Assembly (NCBI GenBank): GCA_963784885.1
Contig: CAWATA010000002.1
Coordinates: 1-64,000 of the forward strand
Reading direction: 5' to 3'
Source: RHKX01 sp963784885
GTDB lineage: Bacteria; Actinomycetota; Thermoleophilia; Solirubrobacterales; 70-9
Length of the DNA: 64,000 nucleotides
Part shown: positions 19,287-27,780 of the stretch, in pieces
Layout of the letters: each line of letters opens with the position of its first letter
Position numbering within the stretch: position 1 is the stretch's first letter
The notes under the pieces: generated by a model
The model's input: only the letters and a program-made list of their open reading frames with translations
Databases searched by the model: none
What the model was told of the DNA's origin: nothing
Made by a program: the position numbers and the translations under genes

Positions 19287-19316
19287 ACGGCGGTCTCGCT
19301 GTGAGACCACCGCCGT
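19287..19316 (-). terminator. Probable terminator after the cupredoxin gene
   Basis: ACGGCGGT-CTC and GAG-ACC-ACCGCCGT form a G+C-rich hairpin with a small bulge and a 5-base loop. It lies between the cupredoxin stop (19338) and the dehydrogenase start (19270) on the same strand. Confidence 0.5.
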
Positions 19317-19337
19317 CTGTTCGCGCTCGATCCCCTC

Positions 19338-20138
19338 CTAATTGACGTTGAGACGGCCGCTCATGCCGGCGACGTAGTGACCGGGCACGTTGCAGAACAT
19401 CACGTACTTGCCGGGGGGGAGGTCGAGCGTCGTGGTCCCGGTCTTGCCCGGCGGCATCTCGGGAATCTCGCCGATCACGTCGAGTGCGTCCTCGTCGACG
19501 TCGCCGTCGCCGGTCGTGGGCAGCTTCGCCGGCTTGAGGTCGCTCGCCGCGACTACCAGCTCATGCTCGCCGTCGCCGACGTTGTCTGCCTGGATCCGAA
19601 CCGCGCCGGCCTTCACGCTCGCTATGTCCGGCTTGAGCTTGTACTCGTCCAGCTTGACCCGGAGCCGGTCGGACAAGGGCTCGTCGACTCTGGCGCAGAC
19701 GAGGCCGACGTTCAGCGTCCAGTCCTCCGCCGTTCCACCGTTCACTTCGATCGCCGAGGCCACCCAGCCGTCCCCGGGGTAGTCGGGCGGGGAGGCCTGA
19801 CGGCTCTCCGAGAGCGCCACCGATCCCGGGGCCCCCTCGATCCAGGCACTGCCCGTGACCGGGGTCTTGCCCTTGCTGCATTTCACGAAGAGCGTCTTGT
19901 CCTCTGAGTTGCTCGCGCTCTCTCCGCTCACCTGCGGGCCCACCTCGTAGGGGATCCCCTTGCCGAGGTCTTCGGCCTTGACCTGACCGTCCTTGATCTT
20001 CTTGGAGGTGACGGCATCGTTGGCGATGTCCTTCGTCCTCACCTTGCTCGCCGCAAGGGCCGTGCCCGCCGACAGCGCGACGAACAGGGCCAGGTAGGCA
20101 ACTGCGTTGCCTCTCAGGTGTCGGAGCAGAGCGGTCAT
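19338..20138 (-). CDS. Secreted cupredoxin-domain protein
   Basis: This is a 266-aa exported protein. The leader RGNAVAYLALFVALSAGTAL (9-28) is followed by VRTKDIANDAVTSKKIKDGQ, a segment type I know as frequent in Solirubrobacterales secreted proteins. A middle beta-rich region holds Cys87 and Cys148. The C-terminal domain is a small cupredoxin with a complete type 1 copper site: His192 (DGEHELVV), Cys249 (MFCNVPGHY), His254 and Met259. It probably carries electrons or stores copper outside the membrane. The start is ATG 20138, with GAAGGAAGGGA upstream. The partner is unknown; the neighbouring 2-hydroxyacid dehydrogenase is a possible but unproven one. Confidence 0.85.
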   Translation of the reverse strand: MTALLRHLRGNAVAYLALFVALSAGTALAASKVRTKDIANDAVTSKKIKDGQVKAEDLGKGIPYEVGPQVSGESASNSEDKTLFVKCSKGKTPVTGSAWIEGAPGSVALSESRQASPPDYPGDGWVASAIEVNGGTAEDWTLNVGLVCARVDEPLSDRLRVKLDEYKLKPDIASVKAGAVRIQADNVGDGEHELVVAASDLKPAKLPTTGDGDVDEDALDVIGEIPEMPPGKTGTTTLDLPPGKYVMFCNVPGHYVAGMSGRLNVN

Positions 20139-20310
20139 CCGGGGTCCCTTCCTTCTCCACGTCGTGCGGGTCCGCCGGGAACGGTCGGCGGGCGCGCTTG
20201 AAATACCCGAGAGAACGTACGCAGTCCTGGCGCGCGACGAAGACGTAGGGACTACTGCTTCCGGTCAGTGCCGGTCACCGACTGGGCCTGTGACGACGCC
20301 GAAAGATTGT

Positions 20311-20316
20311 TATTAT
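20311..20316 (+). promoter_or_regulatory. -10 box, leaderless start for the small secreted protein gene
   Basis: TATTAT lies 6 bases before the ATG at 20323 and GTGACG about 15 bases upstream of it can serve as -35. Transcription would start at or next to the A of the ATG. Confidence 0.55.
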
Positions 20317-20322
20317 CGTCAC

Positions 20323-20712
20323 ATGTTCCGGAGGCTGGCGTCGCTTCTCGTCTGTTCGTCAGTGGCCTTCCTCTGCTTCGCCGCGAGCTCCGACGCCAAG
20401 GCGATCCCGTCCCAGGTGGGCGTCGTCGGGGTGGCCGGAGTCAACCCCGAGGAGGCCGTCGTGATCGGCGTGATCGCCTCGAAGAACCCGAAGTGCCTCG
20501 CCAACCGGCGGGTCAAGGTGCTGTTCACGACACCGGGCGGGAAGAAGCTGTTCGATCGTGCTCGCAGCTCCGACAACGGCGGCTGGCAGGCGCGCGGCCC
20601 GCTCGCTCAATACACCGGCGCGACTGCGCTCACCGCGAAGCTGCTGCCCCACAAGATCGGGCCGAAGAAACACCGGCGGAGCTGCGGCGGAGACGTGCAG
20701 GTGCTCTCGTGA
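20323..20712 (+). CDS. Small secreted protein of unknown function, paralogue 1
   Basis: This is a 129-aa exported protein. The signal peptide LASLLVCSSVAFLCFAASS is followed by VGVVGVAGVNPEEAVVIGVI, a Cys in NPKCLANRRVKVLF, the motif ARSSDNGGWQARGPL and a basic C-terminus ending RRSCGGDVQVLS. The next gene encodes a paralogue with the same layout. The stop overlaps the next start (GTGA), so both are translated together. No enzyme family is recognised; two conserved cysteines could form a disulfide. The start is the ATG 6 bases after a TATTAT -10 box. Confidence 0.7.
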   Translation: MFRRLASLLVCSSVAFLCFAASSDAKAIPSQVGVVGVAGVNPEEAVVIGVIASKNPKCLANRRVKVLFTTPGGKKLFDRARSSDNGGWQARGPLAQYTGATALTAKLLPHKIGPKKHRRSCGGDVQVLS

Positions 20713-21146
20713 GCCCGCTTCGTCCCCGGCTTCGGCCCGCAGCTCCGATTCTGGCGCTCGCGCTCGCGCTCGCCTTCGGGCCCGGAACCGCGACGGCCGG
20801 GCCGAAGAAGATTCCGGTCAAGACCGAGGTCGGAGTCGACACGATCACCGGATCGACGGCGCTCCTGCTCGGGATCGGATGGGTCGATGCGGGCAAGCCC
20901 GCCTGCGTCGCGAACCGCACGCTCGTCGTCGAGCTCGAACGGCAGGCCGGCGGCCTCGTCCCGGTCGACATCGCCCGCAGCTCCGACAACGGCGGCTGGC
21001 TGGCGGCGGCCGACTCGGCGGTGATCACGCCGCAGGGCCCATTCACCAACCTCAGGGTCAAGGCGCTCAAGCGGCGGGTCCGGGTCTCGAAGAGCAAACT
21101 GTTGATCTGCCGTCCGAAGACGTTCGAGTACCCGCTGACCGACTGA
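20709..21146 (+). CDS. Small secreted protein of unknown function, paralogue 2
   Basis: This is a 145-aa exported protein starting at GTG 20709 and overlapping the previous stop by four bases. The signal peptide APILALALALAFGPGTATAG is followed by VDTITGSTALLLGIGWVDAG, ACVANRTLVVELERQAGG, ARSSDNGGWLAAADSAV and a final Cys in LLICRPKTFEYPLTD. It shares with its upstream neighbour the order hydrophobic strand, C-x-ANR, RSSDNGGW and late Cys. Tandem duplication is the simplest explanation. Its function is unknown. Confidence 0.7.
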   Translation: MSPLRPRLRPAAPILALALALAFGPGTATAGPKKIPVKTEVGVDTITGSTALLLGIGWVDAGKPACVANRTLVVELERQAGGLVPVDIARSSDNGGWLAAADSAVITPQGPFTNLRVKALKRRVRVSKSKLLICRPKTFEYPLTD

Positions 21147-21183
21147 CCGGATCGCCTCTGGGCCGGGTCGGGCTACCGCTCGC

Positions 21184-22377
21184 TCATACCTCGCACACCG
21201 CGATTGCCGGAGCATCGCGGCGAGCCTTCTCGGTTGCGGTCGCCAGGTCGCCGAGCGCCGTGTAGGTGATGCGATCCGGCTCGATCCCCAGATCCGCCGC
21301 CGCGTCAGGTTCAAGCCGTTCTACGAGGTCCTTGGAGGCGAGCGCGAGACCGCCGCTGGCACAGGCTTCGATGCGTGCGGCCTCGTTCACCTGATCGCCG
21401 AGCGCGTTGACCTCGGAGCGCCCAACCGTGCTGATGTTGCCGACGTAGAGGTTCGCTCCCCAGTGCAGGCCGAAGCGCAGAACGACGTCCTCCGGCTCGA
21501 GGTCGCTGCGCGCGGCGACCTCGGCGACGGCTTCGCGCAGGCTGCGGGCAGCGGCGATGCAGCTGCGGGCAGCGGCGGACTCCGATCCGGCGGTCTCGGC
21601 CAGGAAGAACGCGCCGACGCCGTCGCCGACGTGGCGCCCGACCAGACCGCCGGCATCGACGACGCACTGGTCCGCGGCGCGGACCAGGCGGCGCCCGAGC
21701 GAGAAGTAGCTGGCGGTCGACAGGCGCCGGGAGAGCGGCGAGGACCCCTCCAGGTCGGCGAAGAGGATCGCCGCCGGCCGTCGGCCGGCCTTCGCGACCC
21801 GGCCCATTCGCGCGACGTGCCCGAGGTCGGCGGTGAAGGTCATCGTGGCGAGCATCGCCATCCCGGCGGCGGGCTTGGAGATCAGCGCGGTGCCGGCGAG
21901 CCGGCCGTTCGCGTCTCGTATTCGTAAGGCGATGACAGGGACGTCACCCGCGCCGGCGATCCCGAATCCCTTCGTGGTGAAGGACAGCATCGTGCCCTCG
22001 GCCGGGGTGAGCTCGTCGACGATGTCGCGTAGCGCGGGGTCGACGAGCTCCCGCAGCTCCTCGCGCCCTCCGGGGGTGTCGGTGAGCATCAGGCCGCCGA
22101 CGCCACGGAGGAAGAGACGGTTGATCTCGACGCTGTTGGACCCCATTCGCCACTCCTCGCTCGCTCGGACCCATTCCGGTCCGAGGAGGCGGGCGCCGAT
22201 CCTGAACGACGCGAGTTCGACGAGGGCGCCGAAGGACAGTCGCACGTCGTCACTGGCCCAGAGCACCGTCCAGCGATTGTCGACGACCCATCCCCAGTGG
22301 CCCGTGTCGCGGATCGCCCGTGCCGCGTCGGCGAGTGCCGGATCCTCGGGCAGCGGGTATGAATCCTGGTCTCCCAC
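21184..22377 (-). CDS. Class III adenylate/guanylate cyclase with N-terminal sensor
   Basis: This is a 397-aa soluble protein. Residues 1-190 form a PAS-like input region (GHWGWVVDNRWTVLWASDDV at the start, then MLSFTTKGFGIAGAGDVPVI). The C-terminal class III cyclase domain begins AAILFADLEGSSPLSRRLS with the first metal Asp, then GRHVGDGVGAFF with the second Asp, and GDQVNEAARIEA with the Asn and Arg that stabilise the transition state. It would make cAMP (or cGMP) in response to a bound ligand. The base-recognition Lys usual before GDG is Arg-His here, so nucleotide choice is uncertain. The start is GTG 22377, 6 bases after a TAGGAT -10 box. Confidence 0.85.
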   Translation of the reverse strand: MGDQDSYPLPEDPALADAARAIRDTGHWGWVVDNRWTVLWASDDVRLSFGALVELASFRIGARLLGPEWVRASEEWRMGSNSVEINRLFLRGVGGLMLTDTPGGREELRELVDPALRDIVDELTPAEGTMLSFTTKGFGIAGAGDVPVIALRIRDANGRLAGTALISKPAAGMAMLATMTFTADLGHVARMGRVAKAGRRPAAILFADLEGSSPLSRRLSTASYFSLGRRLVRAADQCVVDAGGLVGRHVGDGVGAFFLAETAGSESAAARSCIAAARSLREAVAEVAARSDLEPEDVVLRFGLHWGANLYVGNISTVGRSEVNALGDQVNEAARIEACASGGLALASKDLVERLEPDAAADLGIEPDRITYTALGDLATATEKARRDAPAIAVCEV

Positions 22378-22383
22378 CGCCCG

Positions 22384-22389
22384 ATCCTA
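22384..22389 (-). promoter_or_regulatory. -10 box, leaderless start for the cyclase gene
   Basis: TAGGAT lies 6 bases before GTG 22377 on the minus strand, which places transcription start at the start codon. Confidence 0.5.
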
Positions 22390-22401
22390 TCCCGGGAGGT
22401 G

Positions 22402-23787
22402 CTACTTGATCACGGGCTCCTCAACGACGGACCTGGTGATTCCGCCGGGGCGGCCGCGGCGAACCCAGCTGCCCCAGAGCCCCAGCGCAACCGCGAGGGA
22501 AGCGAGGATCGAGATGATCCCGTCGACGCGGAGGGCGTTGGCGAGGAGCACGTAGCTGACGGGCACGAGCCCGGCGATGTTCACGAGGAAAGCCACCGGC
22601 CGACGGTCGCCGTAGGACAGCTTCGCGCACGCCGCGAGCGCGGCGACGAAGCTGAGGAAGACGGCAACCGCGTAGAAGCCGACGATCTCGGTCTCGCGGC
22701 CCCCGGCGAGCACGAGCAGCGCCGACGACGCCGCGCAGACCGCCAGAACCCCCCAATAGGGCACGTAGGCCCGATTCCTGACGCCGAAGACGGCCGGGAG
22801 AAGCCCGCGGGCGGGAGCGCCGTGGACCGCGAGCGCCCGGAGGACGCCGGAGGCCGCCGCGTAGGCGGAGGCGGCGGCGGCGAGCAGCAGCAGCGCCGTC
22901 AGGGCCTGGAAGGAGGCGAACGCGGCACCGTTCCCGACCGAGCGCTTGGCGAGCTCGGCGAGCAGGGTCGAGTCCTCCCCGGGCACGGAGATTCCGAGTG
23001 AGACCGTCAGTGCGGTCAGCGACAGCGTCAGTCCGCCGACGATCGCGATCATCATCCAGAGGGTGAGCTGACCGAACAGCCGCCGGCCGCGGTCACCGAG
23101 ATGCCCGAGCTGGGCGATGGCATTCGATGGTGACTCGACGCCGGTCGCGAGCGCCATTCCGAGCGGCATCGTCAGCAGGACGGCGACGGTGCCCGCGTCA
23201 CCCACCAATCGCGGTGGCTCAGTCGACGCCGGTTCGTTCCCGAGCCCGGCCCCGAGCACCGCGAGTGCGAAGACGATGAACAGGATCGTCGCGGTGGCGA
23301 ACGCGATTCGCCCGCGATGGCCGAGGAGGATGCCCGCGGCGACGATGATCGCCAGGCCGATCGCAATCGGCAGCCGCTGGTCGGCCAGCCCGGGCAGGTA
23401 GGAGATCATCGCCGCCGCCGCCGCGCCGCATGAGACCGCCACCGTGAGGGTGAAGTCGATCAGCAGCGCCGCCAGGGGCAGGAACGCCCAGCTCTCTCCG
23501 AACGCCGCGGCGACGCCCTCGGGGCCGCCGCCGCCGGACGGAAACCGCCGGATCAGCTGGTGGTAGGTGCCGGCGACGAGCGCGATCGTCACGACGACCA
23601 ACAGCATCGACGGGAAGAGGTCGGCCAGCTGTCCGTCGAGCTCCCGGAGTGCCGCCTCGATTGCGTAGGCGACCGATGAGACCGGATCGGCCATAACGGT
23701 GAACGCGAACGCTGCGAACAGGCTGAGGATCTTGGTCCGGCGCATCGGCTTCCCGTGGACCGTAGTCGCGATGTGGGCCCGCTTCAC
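22402..23787 (-). CDS. APC-superfamily permease
   Basis: This is a 461-aa polytopic membrane protein with about 12 hydrophobic helices. TKILSLFAAFAFTVMADPVS followed by SVAYAIEAAL is the broken first helix typical of amino-acid/polyamine/cation permeases and close in style to KimA/YdaO-like potassium importers. Further segments include MLLVVVTIALVAGTYHQLI, GGGGPEGVAAAFGESWAFLP and LGMALATGVESPSNAIAQLG. Transport of an amino acid or K+ by symport is inferred from the family only. GTG 23787 (MKRAHIATT) or the internal ATG giving MRRTKILS could be the start; the second fits the family N-terminus better. Confidence 0.8.
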   Translation of the reverse strand: MKRAHIATTVHGKPMRRTKILSLFAAFAFTVMADPVSSVAYAIEAALRELDGQLADLFPSMLLVVVTIALVAGTYHQLIRRFPSGGGGPEGVAAAFGESWAFLPLAALLIDFTLTVAVSCGAAAAAMISYLPGLADQRLPIAIGLAIIVAAGILLGHRGRIAFATATILFIVFALAVLGAGLGNEPASTEPPRLVGDAGTVAVLLTMPLGMALATGVESPSNAIAQLGHLGDRGRRLFGQLTLWMMIAIVGGLTLSLTALTVSLGISVPGEDSTLLAELAKRSVGNGAAFASFQALTALLLLAAAASAYAAASGVLRALAVHGAPARGLLPAVFGVRNRAYVPYWGVLAVCAASSALLVLAGGRETEIVGFYAVAVFLSFVAALAACAKLSYGDRRPVAFLVNIAGLVPVSYVLLANALRVDGIISILASLAVALGLWGSWVRRGRPGGITRSVVEEPVIK

Positions 23788-23973
23788 CTGTCACATCGGC
23801 AGCCGGTCCATGATGGCGGGTGAAGATCGCCGTCGACGCCCCTCGACTACGTAGTTCCAGGCAACGGATCTGCGGGGAAAGACCGGTTTCCTCTGCGGCT
23901 GGCCTGGTCGACGCTGTCTCGGTCCACGGTCCGGCCGTGGCCGGACCCGTTTCGAGGAATGGAGGAAAGTTCG

Positions 23974-25104
23974 ATGGCCGCGCCCCTGCGCATCTTCCTC
24001 ACGGTCGCTCTGGGGCTGCTCGTTCTACCCTTGGCGCTCGCCGCACGGGCCGAGGCGCTCGTCTACTGGGTCAACTATGAGAACGGCACGATCGGGCGGG
24101 CCAACCTCGATGGCTCCGGGGTCGACCAGAGCTTCATCACGGTACCCGGCTCGTTGACCCCAACCTACGGGCTCGCGGTCAACGACCGGCACATCTTCTG
24201 GTCCGGCAGCGGGCTGATCGGGCGCGCCAGACTCGACGGCTCCGGCGTCGACCCCGACTTCATCACCGCTGCACCCGGGGGCGGCGAGTCCGAACTCGCC
24301 CTTGACGGCCGGCATGTCTACTGGGCCAACACCGTTTGGCTCGCCAGGGCCAATCTCGACGGGACCGGCGTCAATCAACAGTGGCTCGCTCCGCAGTCCA
24401 GCAACGTCCAGGGCTTGGCCGTGAGCGAGGGCAACATCTACTGGGCCGACTTCCAGAACTCGCGGATCGGCAACGGCAGCCTGAGCACGCTCGGGGTCAA
24501 CCCGCTCTTCATTCAACCCGTCGCCGACCAACCGGAGGGGGTCGCCGCCAACGGTTCTCATATCTACTGGTCCAACGGGTCCGCAAACACGATCGGGCGC
24601 GCCGGGCTCGACGGCACGGCGATCGATCAGAGTTTCATCCCGACCTCCTACGCCTATGGGGTCGAACTCGACGGACGCCACGTCTTCTGGGCCAACTACG
24701 ACAAGAGCGCGATCGGCCGCGCCAACCTCGACGGCAGTGGCGTCGACCCCGCCTTCATCGGTGGTGCCTCCGGACCCGAGGGGCTCGCCGTGGACTGGGC
24801 CGCCGACACCGGCGCCGGCCTGCGGATAGCCAGAGTCGAGCGCAGCGCTAAGAAGGGAACGGCGAGGCTGACGATCAGCGTTCCCGGTCCAGGCAAGCTG
24901 GTCCTCAACGGCAAGGGCCTGAAGCGGGTGGCGGAGTCAGCCCGCCGGTCTCGGATCGGCCTGCCGGCGCGTCCGACCGGCACGTTGAAGCGCAAGCTCG
25001 AGGCGAAGGGGAAGGCCAGGGTCAAGGCCAGGGTCAGCTTCTCAGCGGCGCTCAGCAACGCCTCGAAGACGAAGATCAAGACGCTCAAGCTGCGCAAGCG
25101 CTGA
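23974..25104 (+). CDS. Secreted YWTD-like beta-propeller protein
   Basis: This is a 376-aa exported protein with a signal peptide (FLTVALGLLVLPLALAARAE) and about six repeats of 40-45 residues. Each carries a variant of HIFWSGSGLIGRARLDGSGV-D-x-x-FI: a W-x-N/S strand, then I-G-R-A-x-L-D-G-x-G-V-x-x-x-F-I. This is the YWTD/LDL-receptor-type propeller pattern, also common in large secreted families of Solirubrobacterales. The last 100 residues form a basic beta-domain (GKLVLNGKGLKRVAESARRS, then Lys-rich). It probably binds ligands at the cell surface; no catalytic residues are evident. The start at ATG 23974 is preferred over 23959 because GGAGGAAAG lies at the right distance. Confidence 0.8.
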   Translation: MAAPLRIFLTVALGLLVLPLALAARAEALVYWVNYENGTIGRANLDGSGVDQSFITVPGSLTPTYGLAVNDRHIFWSGSGLIGRARLDGSGVDPDFITAAPGGGESELALDGRHVYWANTVWLARANLDGTGVNQQWLAPQSSNVQGLAVSEGNIYWADFQNSRIGNGSLSTLGVNPLFIQPVADQPEGVAANGSHIYWSNGSANTIGRAGLDGTAIDQSFIPTSYAYGVELDGRHVFWANYDKSAIGRANLDGSGVDPAFIGGASGPEGLAVDWAADTGAGLRIARVERSAKKGTARLTISVPGPGKLVLNGKGLKRVAESARRSRIGLPARPTGTLKRKLEAKGKARVKARVSFSAALSNASKTKIKTLKLRKR

Positions 25105-25168
25105 GGCCCCGGCGAGCCCCACATCGACTACGCTGGATTCTCGCCGGCAGCTTTGGGAGGAGCCAGAC

Positions 25169-25957
25169 ATGCCAAGACTCATCACGGCGCTGATCGCCAC
25201 CGTCGCCCTCGGAGTCTCGGCCGCACCGGCCCAGGCGATCACGACTCTGGGAGAGCCCGACAACGGCCGCCATCCCGAGGTCGGCGCCCTCGTGGGCATC
25301 TCCCAGCGCGACGGTCACCTGCACACGATCTGTACCGGCACCCTCGTGGCGCCGCGGGTCTTCCTCACGGCCAGCCACTGCGTGCAGGCGCTGATCGATC
25401 GTGGCCTCCCCGCCGAGGTGACGTTCGACGAAGTGGTCACCGACGGCGCCACGGTGTTCACCGGCGACGCTCGCCTCAATCCGCTCTACGACCCTCGTCA
25501 GGGAATCGCCCACGACGTCTCGGCGATCGTCCTCGACAGCTCGCCCCAGATCTCGCCGGCACGAATCCCGGACGCCCCGCTCCTGCTCAATCAGCTGAAC
25601 CGCTCCGGTCAGCTCAGCAGGTTCACGCTGCCCGGATACGGCACCAACGAGCAGCTGGTCGTCCCGGCGACGGGACCGACGTTTCCGCGCACGGATCGCC
25701 GGCAGGTCGCCGTCCTCGGGTTCAACTCGCTGACCAAGAACTACATTCACGAATCGCAGCGCAGGGCCAAGGGGCAGGCGGGTGCGTGCTTCGGGGATTC
25801 CGGCGGGCCGAGCTTCCTCGGTGGCGGCGCCGGTGAGACCGACATCGTCGTGGCGGTCACGTCTGCGGGTGACAGTGCCTGTTACGCCACGAACCTCGCC
25901 ACGCGCACCGATACGGTCGAGGCTCAAGAGTTCCTGCGAGCGCTTCCCGGGCTCTGA
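25169..25957 (+). CDS. Secreted trypsin-like serine protease (S1 family)
   Basis: This is a 262-aa exported protease. The signal peptide LITALIATVALGVSAAPAQA is followed by a chymotrypsin fold with all three catalytic residues: His70 in LTASHC, Asp116 in AHDVSAIVL and Ser211 in ACFGDSGGPSF. Cys55/Cys71 and Cys207 and a later Cys are placed for the family's disulfides. There is no long propeptide, so activation would follow signal removal near ITTLGEPD. GGGAGGAG precedes the ATG. It lies beside other secreted hydrolases and the propeller protein. Specificity is not predictable from these motifs. Confidence 0.9.
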   Translation: MPRLITALIATVALGVSAAPAQAITTLGEPDNGRHPEVGALVGISQRDGHLHTICTGTLVAPRVFLTASHCVQALIDRGLPAEVTFDEVVTDGATVFTGDARLNPLYDPRQGIAHDVSAIVLDSSPQISPARIPDAPLLLNQLNRSGQLSRFTLPGYGTNEQLVVPATGPTFPRTDRRQVAVLGFNSLTKNYIHESQRRAKGQAGACFGDSGGPSFLGGGAGETDIVVAVTSAGDSACYATNLATRTDTVEAQEFLRALPGL

Positions 25958-25985
25958 GCCGGAGCGGCGTTCGATCGCCGATCGG

Positions 25986-27317
25986 CTAGTCGGCCACGGC
26001 AAAGACCCGCCACGATCCCGGGACACCCTTGAGCTCGTGCTCACCGCGATCGATCAGCGTCTGGTCGGAGCCGACTACGAGGTCGCGAACGGTGCTGCTG
26101 ACGAGCACCTCTCCCGGTCCGGCGAGGCCGCTGATCCGCGCGCCGATGTGCACGGCGAGTCCGCCGACGTCTTCGTCCGGAAGCAGCTCGCATTCGCCGG
26201 TGTGCAGTCCGGCGCGGATCTCCAGGCCCAGTTCGCGGACCCGTTCGCGGACGGTGATCGCGCTGCCGATCGCGCGGCTTGGACCGTCGAACACCGCGAG
26301 TGCTCCGTCCCCGAGTGACTTCACGAAGCGCCCGCGATGGCGCGCGACCTCTTCGCGCACGACGCGGTCGTGGCGCTCGAGCAGAGCCCGCCAGGGGCCG
26401 TCGCCCAGTTCGGCGGCCCGCTCGGTCGAGCCGACGATGTCCGTGAACAGCACCGTGGCGAGGACTCGGTCGGTGATGATCGGCGGCCGGACCCCGGTCA
26501 GGAAGTGCTGAATCTCGTCGGCGATCTCGCGCTCCGCGCCGATCCAGAGGGCTCCGTCGCCGGGGACCTCGACGTAGTCGGCGTCGGGGATGTGGTCGGC
26601 GACGTAGCGTGAGTGGCGCTCGTCGAGGTAGGTGTCACCCTCGATGCGGAGGACCAAGGTCCGGCACTGCACGCTCGGAAGCACGTCTCGCACGTCGGTC
26701 TCGCCGATGGTCGCCAGTGCGGCGGCAGCGCCCGCCGGGCTCATCGCCAGACGCTGCATGCGTGCCCCTCGCCCCCGCATTCGCTCGTTCCCACCCCCGA
26801 GGAGGGAGGCCAGGGGGTTGGCCGGCGAGTCGATGCCCCAGGAGGCGACGATCTGCTCTACGAACTGAGCACGTTCCTCGACGCTGGGGGCCCACTCGTA
26901 TCCGGGTCCGGCCACGAGGCGCGGCTGTGGCGAGATCAGCACCAGCCCACGGATCAGGTCCGGATGGGAGGCGGCGAACAGCGCCGTCAAACCGCATCCC
27001 TCGAGAAAGGAGAGCAGTACGGGTTGCTCGGCACCGACCGCGTCGATCACCGCCTGCACGTCGTCGATCGTGTCCTCCAGCGACGTAGCGCCGGCGATTC
27101 CGTCGGACATGCCGCTTCCGCGCCGGTCGAACAGGATCAGTCGGGAAAAGGACGAGAGCCGTCTGAAGAGCCGTTCGAAGCTCGGGAGGTCCCAGAACAG
27201 CTCGATGTTCGAGAGGTAGGCCGGAACCAAGACCACGTCCAGCGGCCCGTCGCCGACGACCTGATAGGCGATCTGCAGATCCCCGCTCCTCGCGTAATCG
27301 GTCTTCGGAGCGTCCAC
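25986..27317 (-). CDS. Alpha/beta-hydrolase-fold protein fused to class III cyclase
   Basis: This is a 443-aa two-domain protein. Residues 1-275 are an alpha/beta-hydrolase fold (IAYQVVGDGPLDVVLVPAYL, FDRRGSGMSDG, LFAASHPDLIRGLVLISP). At the nucleophile elbow, where relatives have G-x-S-E-G-G, this protein has SFLEGCG, so the Ser is replaced by Leu105 and hydrolysis is unlikely. Residues 287-440 are a cyclase domain: Asp293 in FTDIVGSTE, Lys333 and Asp337 in VKSLGDGALAVF, and AVHIGARI with His390 and Arg394 in the catalytic Asn/Arg region. The hydrolase fold probably senses a small molecule and controls cNMP synthesis. I place the start at GTG 27317, because TACTGT lies exactly 6 bases upstream; GTG 27332 would overlap that box. 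Confidence 0.85.
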   Translation of the reverse strand: MDAPKTDYARSGDLQIAYQVVGDGPLDVVLVPAYLSNIELFWDLPSFERLFRRLSSFSRLILFDRRGSGMSDGIAGATSLEDTIDDVQAVIDAVGAEQPVLLSFLEGCGLTALFAASHPDLIRGLVLISPQPRLVAGPGYEWAPSVEERAQFVEQIVASWGIDSPANPLASLLGGGNERMRGRGARMQRLAMSPAGAAAALATIGETDVRDVLPSVQCRTLVLRIEGDTYLDERHSRYVADHIPDADYVEVPGDGALWIGAEREIADEIQHFLTGVRPPIITDRVLATVLFTDIVGSTERAAELGDGPWRALLERHDRVVREEVARHRGRFVKSLGDGALAVFDGPSRAIGSAITVRERVRELGLEIRAGLHTGECELLPDEDVGGLAVHIGARISGLAGPGEVLVSSTVRDLVVGSDQTLIDRGEHELKGVPGSWRVFAVAD

Positions 27318-27323
27318 GCGCCC

Positions 27324-27329
27324 ACAGTA
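27324..27329 (-). promoter_or_regulatory. -10 box, leaderless start for the hydrolase-cyclase gene
   Basis: TACTGT lies 6 bases before GTG 27317 on the minus strand. This spacing decides the start against the upstream GTG at 27332. Confidence 0.5.
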
Positions 27330-27375
27330 CACAGCGTCGATTGGCGCGACTGCGTTTTCGGGTTCGGCGTCCGGG

Positions 27376-27768
27376 TCAGGAAGCGGACAGGAGACTCGCC
27401 AGGGCCTCGACGTCCGCGACCGTCACGGTCAGCTCGGGATGCCGGAGCACACCCAGGGGCTCGATTCCACGCACCGGCTCGCGGAAGGAGATGCGCACGC
27501 CGCGGTCTCCGTTGGTCGCGAAGGTCAGTCCCCGGTCGGTGACCGCCAGGCGCGCGGGTCCGGCGGTCTTCCACAGCGCGTACGGGCCGGTCACCGCGGT
27601 GCCGGAGACGTTCTCGACGGGCGTCGACAGGCGCCAGGGGCCGAACCGGACATCGAGAGTCTTCTCGCCCACCTCGACCCACGCGTTCTCCGGCTTGACG
27701 CCGAACGGGCGCGAGAGCGCACGGTAGCGGGGGGTGAATGCGAAGTCGAACCGGTGCGCGCTGCCCAC
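27376..27768 (-). CDS. Conserved hypothetical protein
   Basis: This is a 130-aa soluble protein without signal or membrane segments. HRFDFAFTPRYRALSRPFGV, WVEVGEKTLDVRFGPWRLST, VTGPYALWKTAGPARLAVTD, GLTFATNGDRGVRISFREPV and IEPLGVLRHPELTVTVADVE are evenly conserved-looking beta-strand-rich segments, as in an actinobacterial family I recall only as hypothetical. The start GTG 27768 follows a TAACAT -10 box by 6 bases. It lies just upstream of the hydrolase-cyclase gene on the same strand, 58 bases apart, but each has its own -10 box. Function is unknown. Confidence 0.65.
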   Translation of the reverse strand: MGSAHRFDFAFTPRYRALSRPFGVKPENAWVEVGEKTLDVRFGPWRLSTPVENVSGTAVTGPYALWKTAGPARLAVTDRGLTFATNGDRGVRISFREPVRGIEPLGVLRHPELTVTVADVEALASLLSAS

Positions 27769-27774
27769 GGGGCA

Positions 27775-27780
27775 ATGTTA
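27775..27780 (-). promoter_or_regulatory. -10 box, leaderless start for the conserved hypothetical gene
   Basis: TAACAT lies 6 bases before GTG 27768 on the minus strand. Confidence 0.5.

Noticed and set aside
23788..23973. Possible riboswitch before the beta-propeller gene
   Set aside because: Some short pairing is possible, but no conserved riboswitch core could be recognised and the downstream gene is not a metabolic or transport gene.
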